Assembly (NCBI GenBank): GCA_964639525.1
Contig: CAZXDS010000180.1
Span: 1 to 6,773 of the forward strand
DNA from: CAZXDS01 sp964639525
Lineage (GTDB): Bacteria; Bacteroidota; Ignavibacteria; Ignavibacteriales; Melioribacteraceae
DNA length: 6,773 bases
Reading direction: 5' to 3'
Shown piece after piece: positions 1 through 6,773 of the stretch; the stretch's first letter is position 1, and the number at the start of each line of letters is the position of its first letter. The notes beneath the pieces were generated by a model. The model made no database searches and had not been told where the DNA came from. It saw only the letters and a program-made list of their open reading frames with translations. A program made the position numbers and the translations under genes.

Positions 1-2370
1 ACAAACGGATTACTTTGTACTACGGTTGGAAATTTTCTCGGAGTTCCTGATTTGGTCGTTACACAAACAGGCAAAAGTGCAATTGGCAGATTTGGTTTAA
101 TGGACCCGCAAGGATTTTACGCTTACGAAGGAATTTTCCCTCCGGAGCCTTCGCCGTGGGTAAAAGTTTTTCTTGGTTGGGAAACTCCTGTAACTATAAA
201 TTTGCAGGATGTTCATCTCGTTTTAAACGCTCAACGAGCTCCTCCAGGCAGAGGCAGAGACACGACTCTAATAAAAGTTCCTCTTAACGCTGATGAATAT
301 TATCTAATTGAAAATCGCTCACGAGATGCTCGTAAAGATGGAGCAATAATCACGTACAAAGTCGGCGGACAAACTTTTACAAAAACTTTTCCTTATGATG
401 TTGACGGTTTTAGATTTTTTAATGTGGATACAATAAAAGGTGTTGTAACTGATATTGACGAGCCTGATTGGGCTGTCCCCGGACTCGATAGAAATGATGT
501 TGACGGTGTTTTCAAAGATGTAGGAATTGTTATTTGGCATATTGATCAAAAAGTGATAGATGAAAATCTAACAGCCAATAGAGTAAATGCCGATATAAAT
601 CATCGTGGTATTTTTATTGAAGAAGCTGACGGTATTTTTGACATTGGAAACGATTTTCAAAATATTTTAACGGGAAGCGTTGAAACTCGCGAAGCATTTA
701 AGGCAGATACTTGGTACAAAGATAATCCTTCGGAATTGTATAAAAATATATTTGATGCTGATTCAAAACCCGCTACGATAACAAATTCAGGTGCAAATAC
801 GTTCATCAGTTTTTCTAATTTTAGTGCTCCCGATACCAAAATGAGTTTTGATTTAAAATTTGGCGGAGAAGTTATTAAACCGTTGATGTCTTTGGAACTA
901 CCTTCTTTTTCTCCACTTTGGTTTACATATGCAACAACAAATGCAGGAGAATATTTTTTAACTCAAGACAAGTCAACGAGCATTGTTTCTGAAATTGATT
1001 CACTCGGAAAGCGTAAAGGAATATTTCATTCTTTTTCGAATACGAAACCAGCGGTTGTAACCAGAGACAGCAGTTACTATTTACTGGGTGCTTACGGCAG
1101 TATGATTAGTATTTTGGCAAGGCACTCAACTAATAATTTTCTTGCACAACAAATATTAACAGATACAATTTCTACTTCGCTTTCAGTTAGTGAAATTTCT
1201 GCAGATATGATTAAATTTTATTTTGGAACTGTTACCGGAAAAGTTTTGAAATATAGTTTTCAAATATCAACTCAGAGTTTTCAAAAATTAAGTGAAGTAC
1301 AAGCTTTTGCTCAAAATGAACCGGTTAAAAATATAGCTTTAGATTCAGATAATTATTTCGCAATTTCCAAAACATCTTATAATGATTTTAATGGAAACAA
1401 AATTGAATTTTTCAACGGTTCTGAAATTGATGATTCATTAAGCCAAATTAATTTAACACAAGCATCATCGGGAGAGTATATTGCTATAATTTCTTTCGAT
1501 AAAAAATTTGTAACGCCTGCTAATGAAGCCCCAGATGTAATTAATAAAGGGTTTTATATAGTTCAAAGTGGTACACTTAGAAAAACCATTGAAATTGATA
1601 ATAATGGCAAAACTTCAATGTTTAGTTTAGCAAATATTAAAAATACGGGTGATAATTTTATTGTTTCATTTGCTAATGGCAAACTTAATGCTGCCAATAT
1701 TCAAGGAAATTCAGCTGATTATTTTCCAATAGATTTAAACGGAATGAATGCAGCCACTGCATCGCTTTCAGCAGATTTAAATGTGGACGGGAGTATGGAT
1801 TTAATTCAGATTACAGATAATGGTGAGTTATTTGCATTTTCGGGTTCGAATGGGCAATTACTTGATGAATTTCCTTTTTCCGCAGGAAGTGGAATAAGTC
1901 TTTCTCCTTTGCTTTTTGTACAAAACGGAAAAACTGCGATTGCAGTTTTTACAAATGGCGGTACTTTATCTACATGGAATATTAGTGAATTTAATTCAGA
2001 AACTAATTGGACAACTGCAAACGGAAATTTGTTGAATACTTCTTTCGTGCCCAAAGCAAAGAGCATCAATAAAATTACCGACTTTTTCCCTGAAAGTCGA
2101 GCATACAATTGGCCTAATCCTGTTTACGGCAATGCAACTCAAATTCGTTTTTATGTAGCGGAAAATTCCAAAGTAAATGTTAAAATATTTGACTTAGGCG
2201 GCGATTTAGTCGCAGAACTTTCGGCAAATGCCACCGGTGGTTTTGATAATGAAATTACTTGGAATGTAAGTAATATTCAGAGCGGTGTTTATCTTGCTCG
2301 GTTAGAGGTTACTGCAAACGCAGGCGGACAAAGCTCTTCAAAAAACATTAAAATTGTTGTTATTAAATAA
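1..2370 (+). CDS. Secreted M6-like (pseudo)metallopeptidase with T9SS sorting domain, 5' partial
   Basis: The frame is open to the left edge, so the gene starts outside the window; 789 codons remain (residue n = window codon n). Residues 7-60 resemble the end of an M6 (immune inhibitor A-like) catalytic domain: TTVGNFLGVPD aligns with HExxHxxGxxD, keeping G14 and D17 but with T7, T8 and N11 in place of His, Glu and His. It is followed by GRFGLMD and PEPSPWVKVFLGW, typical of the family. EYYLIENRSR (99-108), GIVIWHID (175-182) and HRGIFIEEADG (201-211) fit the downstream M6 subdomain. Residues about 290-690 are beta-rich and unassigned, with one FG-GAP/VCBS-like Ca motif, DLNVDGSMD (592-600). 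Residues 701-789 are a type IX sorting domain (YNWPNP, VNVKIFDLGGDLV, SGVYLARLEV, basic end KIVVIK), so export to the cell surface or medium by T9SS is expected. If the alignment is right, it is catalytically dead. The family call is fairly sure; the substrate or ligand is unknown. Confidence 0.85.
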   Translation, partial: TNGLLCTTVGNFLGVPDLVVTQTGKSAIGRFGLMDPQGFYAYEGIFPPEPSPWVKVFLGWETPVTINLQDVHLVLNAQRAPPGRGRDTTLIKVPLNADEYYLIENRSRDARKDGAIITYKVGGQTFTKTFPYDVDGFRFFNVDTIKGVVTDIDEPDWAVPGLDRNDVDGVFKDVGIVIWHIDQKVIDENLTANRVNADINHRGIFIEEADGIFDIGNDFQNILTGSVETREAFKADTWYKDNPSELYKNIFDADSKPATITNSGANTFISFSNFSAPDTKMSFDLKFGGEVIKPLMSLELPSFSPLWFTYATTNAGEYFLTQDKSTSIVSEIDSLGKRKGIFHSFSNTKPAVVTRDSSYYLLGAYGSMISILARHSTNNFLAQQILTDTISTSLSVSEISADMIKFYFGTVTGKVLKYSFQISTQSFQKLSEVQAFAQNEPVKNIALDSDNYFAISKTSYNDFNGNKIEFFNGSEIDDSLSQINLTQASSGEYIAIISFDKKFVTPANEAPDVINKGFYIVQSGTLRKTIEIDNNGKTSMFSLANIKNTGDNFIVSFANGKLNAANIQGNSADYFPIDLNGMNAATASLSADLNVDGSMDLIQITDNGELFAFSGSNGQLLDEFPFSAGSGISLSPLLFVQNGKTAIAVFTNGGTLSTWNISEFNSETNWTTANGNLLNTSFVPKAKSINKITDFFPESRAYNWPNPVYGNATQIRFYVAENSKVNVKIFDLGGDLVAELSANATGGFDNEITWNVSNIQSGVYLARLEVTANAGGQSSSKNIKIVVIK

Positions 2371-2393
2371 TTATAATTAAAATAATCAAATAT

Positions 2394-5300
2394 ATGCTTA
2401 ATAAAAAATTCTTAATCTTCTTCTCTTTTATTCTTTTAATGAGTAATGTGCTTTTTGCCCAGTTCAATGATTTTAACCCGAGTTATAATTGGTACACCAT
2501 TTCCGGTAAACATGTAAAAGTACATTTTCACGACGGTGCAGAGAGATCAGCCCGAACAGTATTAAAAATTGCAGAGGAAGTTTGGGGACCAATAACATCG
2601 CTTTACGAATACGAACCGGGAACTGTTCATTTTGTTATAAAAGATATTGACGATTACTCAAACGGAGCCACATACTTTTTTGACAATAAAATTGAGATAT
2701 GGGCTTCGGCATTAGACTTTGATTTGCGCGGTGCTCACAATTGGCTGCGGAATGTAATTTCTCATGAGTTTACCCACATGGTTCAGATTCAATCTTCTAT
2801 GAAATTGGGAAGGGGAATTCCTGCAATCTATCTTCAAGTGATGAATTACGAGGATGAATATCGCCCTGACATTCTTTATGGTTATCCTAATGTAATTGTT
2901 TCGTATCCGATTGCTACGTTAAATATGCCTGCCTGGTTTGCAGAAGGAACGGCTCAATATATGCGTCCCGAATTTAAATATGAAAATTGGGATACTCACC
3001 GCGATATGATTCTGCGTAGTTATGCACTTGACGGCAATTTATTAACCTGGAATCAGATGGGCGTTTTTAGTAAAACGAGTCTCGGTAATGAGTCTGTTTA
3101 CAATTCCGGTTTTGCACTTACGCGTTACATTTCACAAAAATACGGTGAGAACAAATTGATGGAAATCTCTCATGATTTGGGGCATTTAACCACTTTTACG
3201 ATTGACAAAGCATTTAAAGATGTTCTCGGTAAAGATGGTTACCAAATTTATGACGAATGGACAAGCTATTTAAAAAATAATTATAAAGAACGAATTAAGG
3301 ATGTTGAGCAGAATGTTGTAGCTGGTAAAGAAATTGGTAAAGTCGGGTTTGGAAATTTTTACCCGACTTTTTCAAAGGATGGTAAAAGTGTTTATTATAT
3401 TTCCAATAAAAGTGCCGACTACTTTGGTGCCTCAAGTATTTACAAACATGATGTTGCTTCGGGAAAAGAAGAGAGTTTAGTTTCCGGTACACGTTCGACT
3501 ATAGCAATTATCCCAAATCAAAATAAAATCATATATGCTATGTTGAGTGATGATAACCCAAATTGGGCAAATATTCACGATTTATATGAGTATGATATTA
3601 ATGAAGATGAAACTACCCGCCTTACATTTGGTTTGCGTGCAAACAATCCTTCAGTTTCTCATGATGGGAAAAAAATAGTTTTTCTTTTTCAAAAAGATGG
3701 CACTTCCAATATTGGTACTGTAGATATTAATGGAAAAAATTTTAAGAGACTCACCTTTTATGAATATGGGCAGCAAGTTTTTAATCCCAAATATTCACCT
3801 GATAATAAACATATAATTTTTGATTATTCTTTTAAAGAAACCCGGGATATTGCAAGTGTTGATACGAACGGAACTAATCAAAAATTCATTTTGCAAACTG
3901 CGGATGATGAAAGAAATCCTACTTTTAATAAGGATGGAAATATTGTTTTTGCTTCCGATAGAACGGGCATTTTTAATATTTATAAATTAGATAGAAAAAC
4001 AAATAAAACAACTCAGTTGACAAATGTTGTTGGCGGTGCATTTATGCCGACTGTCGATAATCAAGGAAACATTGCTTATGCCGGTTATACATCTCACGGT
4101 TATAAATTATTTTTGATTTCATCGGATGAGCAAACAAAAGTTGATCCGACAAAACATTATAAAAAATTAAGTAATCCGCCGCTCGGCAAATGGAAGCCAA
4201 AAGGAGATTTGGCAAAGTTTGATATTAATAGTCTTCGCAATTATGACGATACTAAAATACCTGATTATAAAGAAAAGAAATATACCGGATTTTTTTCAAA
4301 ATTGACATTTTACCCGTTCATTCGTTACGACAATATTAATCCTAGAAATAATGGGTTGGATAAAATTAAACCGGGGCTATATTTAACATCAAGTGATGTT
4401 CTCAATCGGTATAGTATTTTTGCAGGCGCTGCAATAAATAGAAATTTTGAACGAGATTTATTTTTTATCTTTGATTATCGCAACAGGCTGCCAATCCTGT
4501 ATAATATGGGGCTCAAACCCAATTTATCTCTTGAGGTTTTTAGCGTGAGTAGGAAGAATAATGTTGATCTTGGATTTGGAGCGGATTCAACTTTTAGTCC
4601 GCCGCGTTATGATTTTAACGTTCCTGTTGATATTACGTATGAGCTTTTTGAAGTTGATATATCTGCAAAGCACAGATTCTTTTCCAGGCATAGTAATATT
4701 GAATTACGATTTGCGTACAGTAGTTATCAAGCTGTAATAGGTAGTTTTACTATTCCGCAGAAAAACGTTCTATCACAAACATTTAAGGATAATTATTTTA
4801 TCGGTCGTAATGTGGGATTAAAATATTCATTTGAATTATTTACGCCGACAAAACTAAGAAGCATCAATCCAATTGGAACTAAAATTGATTTTCAATATAA
4901 TTATGAATTCAACAAGTATAATGATCAGGGAAACTATACAGTAGAAGATGGAATTTTAAAGCCTGCTTTTAATACTTATAATTTTCATAGGTTGGAATTA
5001 AATTTTGCAGAACATTTGGCAACATTTAAGGATCACACCGTTTCTTTAAGACTGAGGGCGGCTACAATACTCGGTAAAACTGTTCCGAATTTTTTTGATT
5101 TTTATCTTGGCGGATTAATCGGAATGCGTGCGTATCCTTTTTATGCTCTAAGCGGGAACGAATTAGGTTGGCTAAATGTTACATATAGATTCCCGCTGTT
5201 TCAAAATATTGATTCACGCATTGGACAGCTTTATGTTGACAATATTTTCTTGTCTGTTTACGGTGATATTGGAAATGCATGGAATGGAGATTTTCCTTCA

Positions 5301-5495
5301 TTAAGTACTTTTAAAAAAGGGATTGGTGGAGAAATTAGAATTAAGATGAACTCATTTTATTTGTTCCCAACGGCTTTATTTTTCGATGCGGCTTATTCTT
5401 TTGATTCATTTACGAGAGATGTTCGCGGGCAAACCATTAGTTATGGAAAAGAATGGAGACTGTACGGCGGAATATTGTTTGACTTTAGTTTATAA
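2394..5495 (+). CDS. Zinc peptidase (MA-like) + TolB-like propeller + Omp85-like outer-membrane barrel fusion protein
   Basis: This gene is complete at 1033 residues. The ATG at 2394 is followed at once by a signal peptide (lysines 4-5, hydrophobic 6-21, likely cleavage after A22), which fixes the start; no Shine-Dalgarno is visible in the 23-nt AT-rich gap after gene 1. Residues about 34-300 form a gluzincin-type peptidase domain: HEFTH at 124-128 (ligands H124 and H128, base E125) and WFAEG at 181-185 with E184 as probable third ligand. Residues about 320-580 hold six PD40/TolB-like blades, near 320, 370, 416, 462, 506 and 549, with motifs such as YPTFSKDGK, NPSVSHDGKK and NPKYSPDNK. From about 634 to the end lies a beta-barrel of about 400 residues with Omp85 traits: GGLIGMRAYPF (906-916, equivalent of the VRGY loop), NVTYRFPLF (928-936), VYGDIGNAW (955-963) and a C-terminal strand ending FDFSL. 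Such proteins are often auto-named 'biopolymer transporter Tol' from the propeller alone, which is misleading. The peptidase should be active in the periplasm or at the surface; its substrate is unknown. Confidence 0.9.
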   Translation: MLNKKFLIFFSFILLMSNVLFAQFNDFNPSYNWYTISGKHVKVHFHDGAERSARTVLKIAEEVWGPITSLYEYEPGTVHFVIKDIDDYSNGATYFFDNKIEIWASALDFDLRGAHNWLRNVISHEFTHMVQIQSSMKLGRGIPAIYLQVMNYEDEYRPDILYGYPNVIVSYPIATLNMPAWFAEGTAQYMRPEFKYENWDTHRDMILRSYALDGNLLTWNQMGVFSKTSLGNESVYNSGFALTRYISQKYGENKLMEISHDLGHLTTFTIDKAFKDVLGKDGYQIYDEWTSYLKNNYKERIKDVEQNVVAGKEIGKVGFGNFYPTFSKDGKSVYYISNKSADYFGASSIYKHDVASGKEESLVSGTRSTIAIIPNQNKIIYAMLSDDNPNWANIHDLYEYDINEDETTRLTFGLRANNPSVSHDGKKIVFLFQKDGTSNIGTVDINGKNFKRLTFYEYGQQVFNPKYSPDNKHIIFDYSFKETRDIASVDTNGTNQKFILQTADDERNPTFNKDGNIVFASDRTGIFNIYKLDRKTNKTTQLTNVVGGAFMPTVDNQGNIAYAGYTSHGYKLFLISSDEQTKVDPTKHYKKLSNPPLGKWKPKGDLAKFDINSLRNYDDTKIPDYKEKKYTGFFSKLTFYPFIRYDNINPRNNGLDKIKPGLYLTSSDVLNRYSIFAGAAINRNFERDLFFIFDYRNRLPILYNMGLKPNLSLEVFSVSRKNNVDLGFGADSTFSPPRYDFNVPVDITYELFEVDISAKHRFFSRHSNIELRFAYSSYQAVIGSFTIPQKNVLSQTFKDNYFIGRNVGLKYSFELFTPTKLRSINPIGTKIDFQYNYEFNKYNDQGNYTVEDGILKPAFNTYNFHRLELNFAEHLATFKDHTVSLRLRAATILGKTVPNFFDFYLGGLIGMRAYPFYALSGNELGWLNVTYRFPLFQNIDSRIGQLYVDNIFLSVYGDIGNAWNGDFPSLSTFKKGIGGEIRIKMNSFYLFPTALFFDAAYSFDSFTRDVRGQTISYGKEWRLYGGILFDFSL
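3339..3370 (+). other. Intragenic 10-bp perfect inverted repeat with T-run
   Basis: AAAGTCGGGT (3339-3348) and ACCCGACTTT (3361-3370) are exact reverse complements around a 12-nt loop, with five T at 3368-3372. The shape resembles an intrinsic terminator, but it lies inside the coding region of the peptidase-propeller-barrel gene, in codons 316-326, exactly where the peptidase domain passes into the first propeller blade. It may be chance or an RNA structure that slows transcription or translation at a domain junction; function is not shown. Confidence 0.4.
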
Positions 5496-5540
5496 AAAAG
5501 TAAATATTATTAGAAAGTATTATTAAAAATTAGGTTTATA

Positions 5541-6431
5541 ATGAAAAAGATTATTGTTCTCATATTTTTACTTCCGATTTTTATTAGTTTTGCTCAAGAA
5601 AACAATTCTGAAGTTTTTTCCGGAATACTTAGTCTTGATGCCCAAAAATCATTAGAAAATTCACAATCAATTAATTTTGATAATCAAAATTCAGTGATAA
5701 ATAAAAAATCTGCTCTTGCTTCTGCAGGATTATCTCTATTTCTTCCCGGAGCAGGGCAATTTCATAACGGTGATTATTGGAAGACTGCTGTTTTTCTTGC
5801 CGTAGAAACCGCCGGAATTGTAACGGCAGTTATCTATAATAACAAGGGCGATGACCAAACAACACATTTTCAGGATATTGCCAACAGTAATTGGAGCGTT
5901 AATCGTTATGCACAATGGTCGCTTGATAATGCTCAGAGGTTAAGTTCCGGAATATCTGATGACCAAATTGCAAATTTTAATGCTAACATGTTTACGAACG
6001 GAGCAGTAAATTGGAATGTATTAAACGATTTGGAATCAGCAATTGGTTTACAGTCAAGCAGCGGTTATTCTCATCGTTTGCGTGCATTTGGTGAACAGCA
6101 GTATTACGAAATGATTGGGAAGTATGACCAATTTAATCCTGGCTGGGCTGACTTTACTGAAGACCCGAATAATCCATTCACTTATGGCGATGCTGTTACC
6201 GGTATGTTTACAAGTTATTCACACCAAAGAGGCATTGCAAATGACTTTTACTCAACATCTAAAACAGCAGTAATAATTGTTATTTTAAATCACGTAATCA
6301 GTGCTTTGGAAGCAGCTTGGACAACAAGCAGGTTCAACAAAAAATTGGAAGCAAAAGTTTCTCTCGAAACAAAAAATATAGGCTTTGTAAAAGTTGTTTA
6401 TCCGCAATTAAATATAAGATTGAATTTTTAG
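5541..6431 (+). CDS. DUF5683-like exported membrane-associated protein
   Basis: This gene is complete at 296 residues. The ATG at 5541 leads into a clear signal sequence (K2 K3, hydrophobic 4-17, cleavage after SFA at 18); only a weak AGG lies upstream, at 5533-5535. After a polar stretch, residues 57-99 contain the diagnostic part: KSALASAGLSLFLPGAGQ, then FHNGDYWK, then a hydrophobic helix (about 82-99). This PGxGQ-x-N-x-YWK pattern with flanking hydrophobic segments matches the DUF5683 type common in Bacteroidota and relatives. A polar middle (105-235) carries YYEMIGKYDQFNPGW (188-202). A further hydrophobic helix lies at 242-258, followed by a basic tail. No catalytic motif is visible and the family function is not known to me. 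It follows the barrel gene by 45 nt on the same strand, so co-transcription and an envelope role are plausible. The stop is TAG at 6429-6431. Confidence 0.8.
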   Translation: MKKIIVLIFLLPIFISFAQENNSEVFSGILSLDAQKSLENSQSINFDNQNSVINKKSALASAGLSLFLPGAGQFHNGDYWKTAVFLAVETAGIVTAVIYNNKGDDQTTHFQDIANSNWSVNRYAQWSLDNAQRLSSGISDDQIANFNANMFTNGAVNWNVLNDLESAIGLQSSSGYSHRLRAFGEQQYYEMIGKYDQFNPGWADFTEDPNNPFTYGDAVTGMFTSYSHQRGIANDFYSTSKTAVIIVILNHVISALEAAWTTSRFNKKLEAKVSLETKNIGFVKVVYPQLNIRLNF

Positions 6432-6492
6432 TATTAAAGTATTTTGACTGTATTTGTTTAGTATGGCTTGTGTTTGTTTTTTATAAATATTT

Positions 6493-6511
6493 AGCGGGAT
6501 ACAATCCCGCT
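6493..6511. repeat. REP-like palindrome next to RAYT gene (alternative: terminator of upstream operon)
   Basis: AGCGGGAT (6493-6500) and ATCCCGCT (6504-6511) form a perfect 8-bp stem with an ACA loop, in an otherwise very AT-rich 87-nt gap. RAYT transposases are known to act on short GC-rich palindromes (REPs) beside their own genes, and this hairpin ends 7 nt before the RAYT ATG. Only one copy is seen in the window. It could instead, or also, terminate the upstream transcript, but the T-run after it is short (TTTA), which weakens that reading. I see no convincing promoter elsewhere in 6432-6518. Confidence 0.65.
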
Positions 6512-6518
6512 TTACATT

Positions 6519-6773
6519 ATGGAACTTTTAGTTTATCGAAGAAATTTACCGCATTTCTATTTTCCGGAACGGACTTATTTTATTACTTCAAGATTGAAAA
6601 ATTCTCTTTCAAATAAATTATTAATTAGGTTGCATAATAAGTATCCCGATATTTCAACTAATCCTTCTAAAGAACGTCGATATTATCTCAATAAATTATA
6701 TTTTGCCGACTATGATAATGCTTTGCATAATTCTAAAAAAAACAAAATTAAATTATTCGGAGAGCTTGGGTCT
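6519..6773 (+). CDS. REP-associated tyrosine transposase (RAYT, Y1/TnpA_REP family), N-terminal part
   Basis: The frame runs from ATG 6519 to the right edge without a stop (85 codons) and is cut by the window. The N-terminus reads YRRNLPHFYFPERTYFITSR (6-25), the hallmark opening of RAYT proteins (typically RRRLPHxxxPGxTYFVTFRL), followed by LKNSLS and a helix. RRYYLNKLYFADYDNAL (53-69) and KLFGELGS (78-85) match the region that in relatives reads R-F-x-x-Y-D-x-x-L and W-L-x-D-P-x-I-A. The HUH motif and catalytic tyrosine would lie downstream, so activity cannot be judged. The start is firm: an in-frame TAG at 6492-6494 precedes it and 6519 is the only ATG after that. No Shine-Dalgarno is present, as the space before the ATG is taken by the palindrome. 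Family function: single-strand cleavage and joining of REP palindromes, often single-copy and domesticated. Confidence 0.85.
   Translation, partial: MELLVYRRNLPHFYFPERTYFITSRLKNSLSNKLLIRLHNKYPDISTNPSKERRYYLNKLYFADYDNALHNSKKNKIKLFGELGS

Noticed and set aside
52..54. TTG as the start codon of the first gene
   Set aside because: The same frame is open back to position 1 and already encodes conserved M6-like sequence upstream of 52, so this is an internal Leu codon of a partial gene.
396..507. 14-nt direct repeat ATGATGTTGACGGT at 396-409 and 494-507
   Set aside because: Both copies are in the same reading frame and encode DVDG in the M6-like protein; this looks like chance or local protein similarity, with no further repeat units.
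319..549. Minus-strand open frames, here and at 657-839, 1806-2108 and 3295-3492
   Set aside because: All lie opposite well-supported coding sequence and their translations show no family motifs; they are antisense shadows.
3351..4130. Naming gene 2 as TolB or a Tol transport component
   Set aside because: Only the propeller resembles TolB; the peptidase and barrel parts, and the lack of other tol genes nearby, do not support a Tol-Pal role.
5505..5525. TATTATTA direct repeat in the gap between genes 2 and 3 as an operator or promoter
   Set aside because: A simple AT-rich sequence in a very AT-rich gap, with no recognisable -33/-7 Bacteroidota promoter pattern.
6317..6616. A 99-codon + strand frame overlapping the end of the DUF5683-like gene
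   Set aside because: It runs out of frame through the end of one real gene, the palindrome and the start of the RAYT gene, and its translation has no recognisable family features.

Overview
The window reads as AT-rich chromosomal DNA from a Gram-negative bacterium of the Bacteroidota/Chlorobiota-Ignavibacteria (FCB) type. The main clue is a C-terminal type IX secretion (Por) sorting domain on the first protein. Supporting clues are an Omp85-like outer-membrane barrel, a DUF5683-like small envelope protein, and start codons without convincing Shine-Dalgarno sequences, as is usual in Bacteroidota. An Ignavibacteria-like origin is my best guess from the style of the proteins; no rRNA or marker gene is present to prove it.

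Layout: all four genes lie on the + strand and are tightly packed. (1) nt 1-2370: the C-terminal 789 codons of a large secreted protein with an M6 (immune inhibitor A-like) metallopeptidase fold, a long beta-rich middle, a Ca-binding-like repeat and a T9SS sorting domain. Its zinc motif appears to be replaced, so it looks like a pseudoprotease. (2) nt 2394-5495: a complete 1033-residue protein fusing a signal peptide, an HEFTH zinc-peptidase domain, a six-bladed TolB-like propeller and an Omp85/BamA-like barrel. (3) nt 5541-6431: a complete 296-residue exported, membrane-associated DUF5683-like protein. (4) nt 6519 to the right edge: the first 85 codons of a REP-associated tyrosine transposase (RAYT), preceded by a perfect 8-bp-stem palindrome that ends 7 nt before its ATG.

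Genes 1-3 are separated by only 23 and 45 nt and may be one transcript. All three products are predicted to be exported: one to the cell surface through T9SS, one in the outer membrane with its peptidase/propeller part in the periplasm or at the surface, and one in the membrane. This suggests an envelope or secretion-related function, but no pathway can be named from the sequence. The RAYT and its hairpin form a separate, probably accessory, unit. The points most worth follow-up are the peptidase-propeller-barrel fusion (domain order reminiscent of type Vd secretion), the degenerate M6 zinc site, and the RAYT/REP pairing.
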